Shown here: positions 1 through 6,927 of the stretch, one piece after another
How positions within the stretch are numbered: the stretch's first letter is position 1
Layout of the letters: each line of letters starts with the position of its first letter
Assembly (NCBI GenBank): GCA_038248655.1
Contig: JBBRXG010000075.1
Span: 1-15,071 of the forward strand
DNA length: 15,071 bases
Origin: DATBLE01 sp038248655
GTDB taxonomy: Bacteria > Actinomycetota > Thermoleophilia > Gaiellales > Gaiellaceae
Direction of reading: 5' to 3'
The notes under the pieces: model-generated
Database searches by the model: none
Seen by the model: only the letters and a program-made list of their open reading frames with translations
Told to the model about the DNA's origin: nothing
Translations under genes and position numbers: made by a program

Positions 1-620
1 ACGTGCTCGATCGCGCCGAACTCGTGCGAGACGTAGACGACCGTGACCCGCAGCTCCCGGTGCAGCTCCGCGAGCAGCGCGGCCAGCGCCTCCTGGGCAT
101 CGGCATCCACTCCCGCCGTCGGCTCGTCGAGGATCAGCAGCCTCGGCGCTCCGGCGAGGGCCTTGGCGATGAACGCCCGCTGCTGCTGCCCACCCGACAG
201 TGTCGCCAGAGGCGCGTCCGCCCGGTGCCCGAGACCGACGCGCTCGATCGCGGCGGTGACCGCTGCGCGGTCGGAGGCGCGGAGCGGCCCGACGAGGCGG
301 CTGCGTGACACACGTCCCGCGGAGACGACCTCGCGGACGCTGACGGGGGCGTCGATCGCCAGTTGTGCCCGCTGCGGGAGGTAGCCGATCAGCGACCGGT
401 GGGTCGAGCGCTCGACCGTGTCGCCGAAGACCCGGATGGTGCCGCTCTGTGGCTGGAGGAGTCCGACGACCAGACGCAGCAACGTCGTCTTCCCGCCGCC
501 GTTCGGGCCGGCGACGGCGACGAACTCGCCGGCCGCGATGCGAAGCGAGACGTCGTCGAGAACAGGCTGCGCCGGCAGGTAGCCGTACGAGACCTCGTCG
601 AGCTCGACCGCTAGCTGCAC
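1..620 (-). CDS. znuC: Zinc/manganese ABC transporter ATP-binding protein, ZnuC-like (partial, C-terminus beyond window)
   Basis: This is the cytoplasmic ATPase that powers a metal-ion importer. About 206 residues are visible and the reading frame stays open to the window edge. Reading from a GTG at 620, it shows Walker A GPNGGGKTT (residues 38-46), the ABC signature LSGGQ (141-145), Walker B LLILDEP with Asp165, and the H-loop His199. The GGGKTT form of Walker A is common in ZnuC-type proteins. The start overlaps the end of the znuA-like gene by 10 bp in another frame, which points to translational coupling. The substrate is inferred from the adjacent cluster A-I type binding protein and the divergent Zur; Mn or Fe cannot be excluded. 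A membrane permease gene (znuB) is expected just beyond base 1 but is not in the window. Confidence 0.9.
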   Translation of the reverse strand, partial: MQLAVELDEVSYGYLPAQPVLDDVSLRIAAGEFVAVAGPNGGGKTTLLRLVVGLLQPQSGTIRVFGDTVERSTHRSLIGYLPQRAQLAIDAPVSVREVVSAGRVSRSRLVGPLRASDRAAVTAAIERVGLGHRADAPLATLSGGQQQRAFIAKALAGAPRLLILDEPTAGVDADAQEALAALLAELHRELRVTVVYVSHEFGAIEH

Positions 621-1480
621 CCGAGGCCCTCCCGGAGGTGGCGGAGATTCGAGCGCATCACGGAGAAGTAGTCGGATCCCTGCGCGGTCTCACCCGGCGT
701 CAAGCCCTCGATCGGGTCGAGCACCGCCGTCCTCGCGCCCGTCTCGCGGGCGACGGTGCGGGCGAGCTTCGGTGAGACGAGCGTCTCGAAGTAGACGGTG
801 GAGACTCCCCTTCGGCGCACGAGATCGACGACGCGCGCGAGCTCGCGCGGGGCGGGCTCGCCCTCGGGATTGAGCCCCTCGATCGAGATCTGGTCGAGCC
901 CGTAGCGCTGCGCCAGATACGCGAAGGCGGCGTGGCTCGTCACGATGTCGCGGTGGGAGCAACGGGCGAGGCCGATGCGGTATTCGCGGTCGAGCGTGCG
1001 CAGCCGCGCGACGAACCGCCCGGCCGCGGCCGGCTCGTGCAGCGCCTCCCCGATCGCGTTCGCGAGCAGGGCGTACCTCAGCGGGTCCAGCCAGACGTGG
1101 GGATCGCCGTCGGAGAAGCGCGCGAGGCCGGGCGTGTCGAGGAGCCGCAGGACCCTGGCTGCGCTTCGACGTGCCGCCTGCTCGAGCTGCGGTTGAAAGC
1201 CCTGCCCGAGAAGCAGAACGAGATCGGCCGACCTCACCGTCGCGGCATCGTCCGGGGACAGCTCGAGATCGTGCGGCTCCGCACCGGGCGGGGTCAGGTT
1301 CTTCACCGCCACCGTCCGACCGCCGATCTGCTCGGCCGCGTACGCGAGCGGGTAGAAGGCGGCCACGACCCGGAGCGCGCCGCCACCGCGTTCTGCCGTG
1401 CCGCCGGTGCCGACGAACCCGACGGTGACCGCGCCGGCGACGACGAGACCGAGGAGAATGAAAGTGATTCTCAATCTCAT
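611..1480 (-). CDS. znuA: Zinc-type ABC transporter substrate-binding protein (cluster A-I)
   Basis: This 289-residue extracytoplasmic binding protein should capture Zn(II), or possibly Mn(II), for import. Family hallmarks are visible: an N-terminal hydrophobic segment (about residues 5-27), AAFYPLAYAAEQIGG, the metal-ligand motifs PHDLE, DPHVWLDP and SHAAFAYLAQRYGL, then FETLVSPKLA and the late acidic ligand region LDPIEGL. It has no His-rich loop of the kind seen in proteobacterial ZnuA. The hydrophobic segment is followed by GFVGTGG with no Cys, so there is no lipobox; the protein may stay tethered by its N-terminal helix or be secreted, which is unusual for a binding protein of a monoderm. 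The ATG at 1480 is supported by a TACGAT -10 box at 1490-1495, which makes the transcript nearly leaderless. The znuC-like gene follows with overlap. Confidence 0.92.
   Translation of the reverse strand: MRLRITFILLGLVVAGAVTVGFVGTGGTAERGGGALRVVAAFYPLAYAAEQIGGRTVAVKNLTPPGAEPHDLELSPDDAATVRSADLVLLLGQGFQPQLEQAARRSAARVLRLLDTPGLARFSDGDPHVWLDPLRYALLANAIGEALHEPAAAGRFVARLRTLDREYRIGLARCSHRDIVTSHAAFAYLAQRYGLDQISIEGLNPEGEPAPRELARVVDLVRRRGVSTVYFETLVSPKLARTVARETGARTAVLDPIEGLTPGETAQGSDYFSVMRSNLRHLREGLGCS
1459..1473. promoter_or_regulatory. Candidate Zur box between zur and znuA
   Basis: The 15-mer TGAAAGTGATTCTCA has the 7-1-7 inverted-repeat layout of Fur/Zur boxes; five of its seven arm positions pair. 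From memory it differs at about two positions from the actinobacterial Zur consensus TGAAAATGATTTTCA. It covers codons 3-8 of znuA, just downstream of the predicted znuA transcription start, and lies in the -35 zone of the zur promoter. Bound Zur could therefore block both divergent transcripts. This is inferred from sequence only. Confidence 0.65.
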
Positions 1481-1488
1481 CGAGCCGC

Positions 1489-1495
1489 TATCGTA
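1489..1495. promoter_or_regulatory. Overlapping divergent -10 elements of zur and znuA
   Basis: On the plus strand TATCGT (1489-1494) ends 7 bases before the zur ATG at 1501, which places the transcription start on the A of the start codon. On the minus strand TACGAT (1495-1490) sits 10 bases before the znuA ATG. Both fit the actinobacterial TAnnnT pattern and share almost the same bases. No convincing -35 box is visible for either. Only 20 bp separate the two start codons, so shared control is hard to avoid. Confidence 0.5.
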
Positions 1496-1500
1496 GGCCG

Positions 1501-1944
1501 ATGCCTACGGAGGCGCAAGTCCGCGCTGCGGTCCGGCCCGGCGAGCTACTCGGGCGCTGCGGGATCCGCGTCACCCGTCAGCGTCTGCAGGTGATCGAAG
1601 AGCTCGCGCGCGAACCGAACGACGTCACCGCACAGCAGCTCTTCGAGCGGCTCCGGGCTCGGGGGGTGACGATCGGCCTGGCCACGGTGTATCGCGCGCT
1701 CTCCCTGCTCACCGAGCGTGGCGCGATCGACGCGCTGACCCACCACACGGGCGAGCTCTGCTACCGGCTCTGCGGCGACCAGCACCATCACCACCTCGTG
1801 TGCTCGGAGTGCCACCGCGTCATCGAGCTCGCGCACTGCGACCTCGAGCAGTGGATCTCGGCGAACGCCGCCCGTCACGGCTTCACCGCGACCACGCACC
1901 AGGTCGAGATCGTCGGCGTCTGCGCCGACTGCCGCTCGTCGTAG
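1501..1944 (+). CDS. zur: Fur-family zinc uptake regulator, Zur-like
   Basis: This 147-residue metal-dependent repressor has an N-terminal winged helix containing RVTRQRLQVIEEL and the recognition segment IGLATVYRALSLL. The dimerisation half carries HHHHLVCSECH (His95-98, Cys101, Cys104) and a second CxxC at Cys141 and Cys144, which together form the structural zinc site. The HHHHLVCxxCxxVIE pattern and the final CADC fit Zur better than iron-sensing Fur, and the neighbouring znuA/znuC-like genes agree. The ATG at 1501 lies 7 bases after a TATCGT -10 box, so the mRNA is probably leaderless. The box at 1459-1473 suggests autoregulation. Zur is the best name; a Mn- or Fe-responsive paralogue remains possible. 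Confidence 0.9.
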   Translation: MPTEAQVRAAVRPGELLGRCGIRVTRQRLQVIEELAREPNDVTAQQLFERLRARGVTIGLATVYRALSLLTERGAIDALTHHTGELCYRLCGDQHHHHLVCSECHRVIELAHCDLEQWISANAARHGFTATTHQVEIVGVCADCRSS

Positions 1945-1974
1945 ACGATTGATCGATAAATCGACCAACCGTCT
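1943..1974. terminator. 32-bp palindrome between converging zur and vapC remnant, candidate bidirectional terminator
   Basis: The arms AGACG-TTG-TCGAT and ATCGA-CAA-CGTCT pair around a 2-base loop. On the plus strand two A-C mismatches interrupt the stem. In RNA from the minus strand both become G-U pairs, so the whole 15-bp stem forms. It overlaps the zur stop codon and lies about 70 bases past the stop of the minus-strand vapC remnant. There is no U-tract, as is usual in Actinobacteria. Confidence 0.55.
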
Positions 1975-2043
1975 GGCTGAAAGCCGAAATTCGCGGTCCT
2001 AACGCGCACGGTACAGGCCCCGACGTCGCCAAGTCGAGTTACA

Positions 2044-2316
2044 TCAACCGCTAGATGGCGGCGTCAGCCGAACGGATCGCGTGTCTCGATGGCGGGAAAA
2101 GCGCCGGTAGTCCCGGTCGTACGTCCAGATCGTCCGCACGCCGTTCTCGACCATCAGGGCGACCAGATGCGCGTCCGGAATCAGATTCCCGCGTGCATCT
2201 GCCTCTCCCGCGACGCGCACGTAGGCGGCCCAGAAGCGGTCGTGCTCGCCCACCGTCTGCACCTGGGTGAGGGCGAGCAGCTGCTCGATGTTGGCGACCG
2301 CGTCTGCGGTAGCAAG
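2044..2316 (-). pseudogene. vapC: VapC-type PIN-domain toxin, C-terminal two-thirds (split gene)
   Basis: This minus-strand frame encodes the back part of a PIN-domain ribonuclease toxin: ADAVANIEQLLAL, VGEHDRFWAAY, the third acidic site in LIPDAHLVALMVENG, and the last one in TYDRDYRRF, ending at TGA 2044-2046. It has no plausible full-length start: an in-frame TAA at 2323-2325 lies just upstream and the first third of the family fold is missing. A GTG at 2262 could begin only a fragment without the first catalytic Asp. The missing N-terminus is found intact at 6742-6927, and the two pieces join in frame at a shared CTT (Leu) codon. The toxin is therefore inactive as read here. Confidence 0.88.
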
Positions 2317-2423
2317 ACCCCTTTACACCCCATTCCTTCCTTCCTAGCCCGGCTCTATCTCATGGGCAGGATCGCGATACGTGTCCCTGGCCGTGTCGGG
2401 ATTTGAGGCGGACGGCGTAACGT

Positions 2424-5400
2424 ATGGCCGTGGAGACCTGCGGGAGCTGCGGTCAGGACAATCCGGAGGGCTTTCGGTTCTGCGGTCGCTGTGGAGCTTC
2501 GCTGGTTGTAACGTCAGCACGCGAGGAGCGGAAGGTCGTTACGGTGCTCTTCGCCGACCTTGTGGGCTTCACGAGTCGTGCCGAGCGCCTCGACCCGGAG
2601 GATGTCCGCTCGACGCTCTCGCCGTACTACGCACGGCTCCGCACGGAGATCGAGCGGCATGGCGGCACGGTCGAGAAGTTCATCGGTGATGCCGGTGATG
2701 GCGCTGTTCGGCGCCCCAGTTGCTCACGAAGACGATCCTGAGCGCGCCGTTCGAGCCGCCTTAGCGATCCGAGATGCGATCCAAGGGGAAGGAGACGAGT
2801 TCGGACTCAAGTTGCAACTTCGAATCGCTGTGACGACCGGCGAGGCGCTCATCGCTCTAGGTGCGCGACCGTTGGAGGGCGAGGGCATGGCCTCGGGTGA
2901 CGTGGTCAACACAGCGGCGCGCCTGCAGAGCGCTGCGCCGGTGAATGGGATCCTGGTAGGGGAGACGACGTATCACGCCACCCGCAGCACGATCGAGTAC
3001 CGCGACGCTCCTCCCGTAGAGGCGAAGGGCAAGTCCGAACCGGTTCCGGTGTGGGAGGCAGTCGCCGCGCGATCCCGCTTCGGGGATGATCTGGAGCAGC
3101 GGCAGCGTTCACCGCTCGTCGGCCGGGAGCGGGAGCTTGGCGTGCTCGCGGATGCGCTCGATCGATGCCGTCGCGAACTGGCCCCGCAGCTGTTGACGCT
3201 CATCGGTGTGCCGGGTATTGGCAAGAGCAGACTCGTGACTGAGTTGTTCCGGATCGTGTACCACGACCCGGAGCTGATTTGGTGGCGACAGGGACGTTCG
3301 CTCCCTTATGGCGAGGGCCTTCCCTACTGGGCGCTCGGAGAGATCGTGAAGGCGCAGGCCGGCATCCTCGAGACAGATCCGACGGAGGTCGCCGAGCGGA
3401 AGCTTCGAGCGACGGTCACGGACGTTGTTGGCGGTGGCACCGATGCTGAGTGGGTCGAAGAGCACCTGCGCCCGCTGGTTGGCCTGAGTGTGTCGACCGA
3501 GGGCGGGGCTGATCGTCGCAGCGAGGCGTTCGCGGCGTGGCGACAGTACCTAGAAGCGTTGGCCGAGCAGCGCCCGCTCGTCCTTGTATTTGAGGACTTA
3601 CATTGGGCTGACGACGGCCTGCTCGACTTCGTCGACCACCTCGCCGACTGGGCAGCTGGCGTACCGTTGCTGATCGTCGGCACAGCCCGACCCGAACTGC
3701 TCGACCGCTGTCCAGACTGGGGCGGCGGCAAGCGTAACGCCGCGTCGATTTCGATCGCTTCCCTGTCGCAGGAAGAGACCGCTCAGCTCCTTGGGACGCT
3801 CCTCGACCAGATCCTGCTGCCGGCAGAGCTCCAGGCGCGGGTGCTCACGCTTGCCGAAGGGAACCCACTCTATGCCGAAGAGTACGTGCGCATGCTGCAG
3901 GATCGCGGCTTGCTCGTGCGGGCCAATGGGGGTTGGAGATTGGACGACGCCCGCGAGCTGCCGCTCCCCGAGACCATCCAGGGCATGATCGCCGCGCGGC
4001 TCGACGCGCTCTCGCCCTCGGAGAAGGAGCTGATACAGAACGCCGCAGTGATCGGCAAGGTGTTCTGGGCAGGTGCCCTCGCGGCGCTCGCCACAGAGGC
4101 CCCCTTCGATGACGCTCTACACGCGCTCGAGCGCAAGGAGTTCATCCGTCGGGAGCGTCGGTCTGCGGTTGCGGGCGAATCGCACTACGCGTTCTTGCAC
4201 GCCCTCGTGCGTGACGTCGCCTACGGGCAGATCCCGCGCGGCGTGCGCTCAGACAAGCATCGCTCCGCGGCACAGTGGCTCGAATTGCTCGCTCCCGATC
4301 GCACCGAGGACCGGGCCGAGATGCTTGCTCATCACTACCGGGAGGCGATCGCGCTGGGCTCCGCCGCCGGCATCGAGACGGGTGAACTGCGCGAGCCCGC
4401 AGTGGCGGCGCTCATCGAGGCGACCGAGCGCGCGAGCGCGCTCAACGCCTGGGCCGCTACCGCCGAGTCCGCCCGAGCAGCGCTCGAACTGATCGATGAC
4501 GGGGACCCGCGCCGGTCAGGTCTTTTGCTTGCCCTCGGACGGTCCGCCCGGATTCTCGGGGAGGTCGATGCCCGCGAGGCCTTACTCAAGGCGGGCGAGG
4601 CGTTCCTGACGCAGGGCGAGGTCGAGGCCTCAGCTGAAACGGAGATTCTTTCGGCGGAGCTCCACTGGACGCGAGGAGAGCGCGAACTATCGAACGAGCA
4701 CAATGCTCGCGCACTCGCCCTGGTTGAAGGCAGACCGCAGTCGGCTGCGCAGGCCCGCGTCGTCGCCGCTCACGCGCGTTCCGTCGTCCTCGCCGGCGAC
4801 GCGCGCCGTGGCCTCGAGCTGTCCGAGCGCGCGCTGCCGCTCGTAGAGCAAGTGGGCGACGACCAGCTTCGCTCCGAAGTTCTGAACACAATCGGGATGG
4901 CGCGCGTCAGCCTAGGCGATCAGGCCGGGATCGACGACTTACGTCGAAGCGTTGCGCTTGCGGAGGCAGCGAACTCGCCCAACCTCATTCATAACGCCTA
5001 CAACAACCTCGCCAACATGCAATGGCGGCTCGGCCAGCTCGATGCAGCATCTACCGCCCTGGAGCAGGCGAAAGCGGCCGACGAGCGGTTCGGCCACGCG
5101 AGCGGCCTCCGCTGGCTGATCGGAGAGAAAATGCAGGGCCATCACCTGAGCGGCGAGTGGAACGAGTCACTGGCACTCGCGGACGAAGTGATCGCCGCCG
5201 CGGCAAAGTCTCCCCACTACCAGGAGGCCCCCGCCCGGGGTGTGCGTTCAGAGATCCTCTTGAGCCGCGGTGACCTCAACGGTACCCTGACCGACTCCGA
5301 GCGAGGGCTTGAGTTGGCCAGAGAAGCAGGCGACGCCCAGGTCGTCGGCCCAGGACTGATCTACCGCGCAAACGCCCTGGCTGCTGCTGGGCGGCTAGAC

Positions 5401-5787
5401 GAGATGGAGCCGCTAATCAACGAAGTACTCCGCGACCACGATCTCACCGATCCCTGGCAGTACCGGCTGGCGCCGCTGCTCGTCGAGCTAGGGCGCGGCC
5501 AGGAATTCATTGCCGCCCTCGGCGACGACGCCCCTGCGACACCCTGGGCAGAAGCGGCCAGAGCGTTTGCGCTTGGCGATTTCGCGGGCGCGGCCGCCAC
5601 CTTCGGTGAGATTGGCGCCCGGGCTCTGCAGGCTCAGGCGCAGGTGCTGCACGCGGAGGCGCTCGTTCGCGATGGGCGTCGTTCAGAAGCCGACGCTAAC
5701 CTGAACCTTGCTCTCGCATACTTTCGTAGCATCGGCGCCACGGCACACGCACAGCGCAGCCAGAGGCTCCTGGCCGCGACGGCATAG
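2424..5787 (+). CDS. Zinc-ribbon / class III nucleotidyl cyclase / AAA ATPase / TPR signalling protein, with a frameshift near 2694
   Basis: Read through the frameshift, this is about 1,120 residues. The N-terminus is a zinc ribbon (CGSCGQ...CGRCGAS, residues about 5-25). A class III cyclase domain follows: VLFADLVGFTSRAE with the first metal Asp, VEKFIGDA-VMALFGAP with the purine-contacting Lys and second metal Asp, and SGDVVNTAARL with the Asn and Arg of the active site. It looks catalytically competent. Next is an AAA/NTPase module with Walker A GVPGIGKS (about 261-268) and Walker B LVLVFEDLHWADD (about 383-395). The long Ala/Leu/Glu-rich C-terminal half resembles TPR repeats, with no HTH seen. 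At 2691-2697 one extra G moves the frame: GDA in the first frame continues as VMALFG in the next. Unrepaired, translation yields about 105 residues. The ligand and targets are unknown; no neighbour identifies the pathway. Confidence 0.85.
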
Positions 5788-5987
5788 CCGTTGCGCCGCC
5801 CCAAATAGATCGCTCGAGGCGGCCTGAGTTTGTCGTCTCGCACAAGAAAATCGGCGCGGTTACGTTTGTGGCGGACGCCTTCGCCTGCTGGGCAGCGTGC
5901 GTGAGGTCGAGCCCGAGCACGCGGGCGTCGTGGGCGTGGGGCTGGGATGCGGACTAAACGCTGCCATACGGCCGCCGAGGATCGTTC

Positions 5988-6016
5988 TTGCCGAAGAAGG
6001 CAAAATGGGGGACTAT
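5988..6016 (+). promoter_or_regulatory. Possible promoter for the small membrane protein gene
   Basis: TTGCCG (5988-5993) is followed after 17 bases by GACTAT (6011-6016), roughly fitting -35 and -10 elements. The rest of the 279-bp gap between the cyclase gene and this gene (5788-6066) shows no recognisable protein or RNA gene. The run GGGGGACTAT could also suit an alternative stress sigma factor. The match is weak. Confidence 0.3.
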
Positions 6017-6027
6017 CTCGCCAGAAT

Positions 6028-6046
6028 GGGCCGCGCACAGCGGCCC
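6028..6046 (+). promoter_or_regulatory. Leader hairpin just upstream of a ribosome binding site
   Basis: GGGCCGC and GCGGCCC form a perfect 7-bp stem with loop GCACA. It ends 7 bases before the strong Shine-Dalgarno AAAGGAG (6053-6059) of the small membrane protein gene at 6067. It does not hide the Shine-Dalgarno as drawn. It could stabilise the leader, mark a processing site or serve as an operator. Confidence 0.4.
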
Positions 6047-6066
6047 GGAAGGAAAGGAGTTAGAAA

Positions 6067-6219
6067 ATGGGTGGCAGAGGTGGCGGCATCGGTCTTGGCG
6101 GCATCCTTGTGGTCTTGGGGATCATCCTGGCGATCGTCTGGAGCTTCTGGTGGGGACTGATCATCGGCCTCGTCGGGCTGGTCTTCTTCGGCGGCTTCGC
6201 AAGAGGAAAGTGGTACTAG
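6067..6219 (+). CDS. Small glycine-rich membrane protein, 50 residues
   Basis: This short gene encodes a Gly-rich start (MGGRGGGIGLGG), a strongly hydrophobic stretch that can form one long or two short membrane helices (about residues 9-42, with VWSFWWG in the middle), and a basic tail FARGKWY. The ATG is well supported: AAAGGAG lies 7 bases upstream, the best Shine-Dalgarno in the region, and a leader hairpin precedes it. Its stop is 3 bases before the GTG of the next gene, so the two are probably co-transcribed. Short Gly-rich hydrophobic proteins of this type are common hypothetical proteins in high-GC bacteria. Function is not known, and a membrane-damaging small toxin is only a remote possibility. 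Confidence 0.7.
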   Translation: MGGRGGGIGLGGILVVLGIILAIVWSFWWGLIIGLVGLVFFGGFARGKWY

Positions 6220-6222
6220 GGG

Positions 6223-6625
6223 GTGGCTCGCCGAGTTCTTGTTGTGACCACGGCGGCTGCGCCTGAGGCGGAAGTGGAGTCGATGGTACGGGCGCATGCC
6301 GGTGAGGACGCTGAGGTGCGTGTGATCGCGCCGGCCTCGAAGATCTCGTGGCTCGACCGGCTGACGAACGCAGAGGACGACGCACGCGCCGACGCGGCTG
6401 AGCGCGCCGAGGCCGCCTCTGAGGCGGCACCGGGCCAGCCCGTTCAGGCGCAGGTCGGCGATGTTGATCCGTTGCAGGCGATCGAGGACGCGCTGCGGAC
6501 GTTCCCCGCCGACGAAGTCGTCCTGCACAGCACCCGACGAGGACGCGACGTGGCTCGAGTCCGGGCTTGGTGAGGACGCGCAAGAGCGCTTCTCCGTTCC
6601 CATAACGCATCTCGTCACTCGCTGA
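6223..6625 (+). pseudogene. Small Rossmann-like hypothetical protein, frameshifted near 6535
   Basis: From GTG 6223 the frame gives RRVLVVTTAAAPEAEVESMV, a typical opening beta-alpha unit, then VRVIAPASKISWLDRL, an Ala/Glu-rich helix and DPLQAIEDALRTFPADEVVL. That last part reads like the strand that normally leads into a conserved tail. The frame then turns into Arg-rich sequence and stops at 6571-6573. In the +1 frame the text becomes sensible: PDEDATWLESGLGEDAQERF then SVPITHLVTR, ending at TGA 6623-6625. One surplus base between about 6528 and 6540 explains this. The repaired protein is about 133 residues and resembles a universal-stress-like fold; I recognise no named family with certainty. 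It directly follows the small membrane protein gene. Confidence 0.7.
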
Positions 6626-6688
6626 GCCCGCGCGCCGGGTGTTTTGACGCAACGCCGGGTGCCGCGTCCTCTTGAATGGGCGGCTGGA

Positions 6689-6711
6689 CAAAGGGGGCGT
6701 TTCCCCCTGTG
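6689..6711 (+). terminator. Hairpin near the right end of the insert
   Basis: AGGGGG and CCCCCT pair around loop CGTTT (6692-6708), with CA/TG outside. It lies about 65 bases after the repaired stop at 6625 and 30 bases before the vapC junction. It could terminate the plus-strand cargo transcripts, or be part of the element end. No T-tract follows. Confidence 0.45.
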
Positions 6712-6741
6712 AGCGCGTCGAGCCGCTGGCTGTCGGGGAGG

Positions 6742-6927
6742 AAGCGGGTGCTCGAAGATCGCCGGATGCGTGGCGGTCCGGAGATCGACCATCACCGTCG
6801 GCCAGAACAGGTAGACGAGCTCGTCGCCCCTCGCCATCCGGTCGAGAAAGGCACGCGCCCGAGCGTGGTATGCGCTCGCCTCGTCGGAGGCGTAGAGGAG
6901 GACGTTGGCGTCGAAGGTGAAGCTCAA
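6742..6927 (-). pseudogene. vapC: VapC-type PIN-domain toxin, N-terminal third (split gene)
   Basis: From TTG 6927 the frame encodes MSFTFDANVLLYASDEAS, the PIN opening with the first catalytic Asp, then HARARAFLDRM, LVYLFWPTVMVDL and TATHPAIFEHPL. These are the family's expected features in order. After the Leu codon at 6744-6742 the frame continues as PPRQPAARRAHR, which has no resemblance to PIN domains; the expected ADAVANIEQLL continuation is at 2044-2316. The TTG overlaps the vapB TGA by 3 bases, the usual coupled arrangement of vapBC. Together the pieces give about 150 residues, normal for VapC. As read here no complete toxin can be made. Confidence 0.88.

Larger units (their letters stand above)
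2317..6741. mobile_element. About 4.4-kb insertion splitting vapC (no transposase seen)
   Basis: The flanking vapC halves rejoin exactly if bases 2317-6741 are removed, restoring the peptide IFEHP-L-ATADAVAN. The triplet AAG (plus strand) occurs at both junctions, at 2314-2316 and 6742-6744, which fits a 3-bp target duplication or microhomology joining. The insert holds the cyclase/AAA/TPR gene, a small membrane protein gene and a small frameshifted gene, all on the plus strand, opposite to vapBC. Its codon and base use looks less GC-rich than the znu and sel genes. Weak inverted matches near the ends (CCCCTTT and CCCATTC at 2318-2335, complements at 6674-6696) may be remnants of terminal repeats. 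No transposase, integrase or tRNA target is visible, so the mechanism is unknown. A chromosomal rearrangement or assembly join is the alternative. Confidence 0.7.

Noticed and set aside
932..1594. Long plus-strand open frame antisense to znuA
   Set aside because: Arg/Glu-rich translation without domains; the minus strand has a complete binding-protein pattern, and high GC keeps antisense frames open.
1945..2043. tRNA-Sec gene (selC) or another tRNA
   Set aside because: No cloverleaf with a long variable arm or a T-loop GTTCGAAT-like sequence was found in this gap or in the other intergenic gaps.
5634..6038. Minus-strand frame downstream of the cyclase gene
   Set aside because: It overlaps the cyclase C-terminus, is Arg/Pro-rich and resembles no family.
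6535..6625. UGA read as selenocysteine in the small Rossmann-like gene or in vapB
   Set aside because: Although selA and selB are present, sequence similarity continues in a different frame rather than past the UGA in the same frame, so a frameshift explains both.
6633..6661. Direct repeat CGCCGGGTG twice, as a CRISPR-like or attachment repeat
   Set aside because: Only two 9-base copies, GC-rich and without further units; too short to support an array or attachment site.
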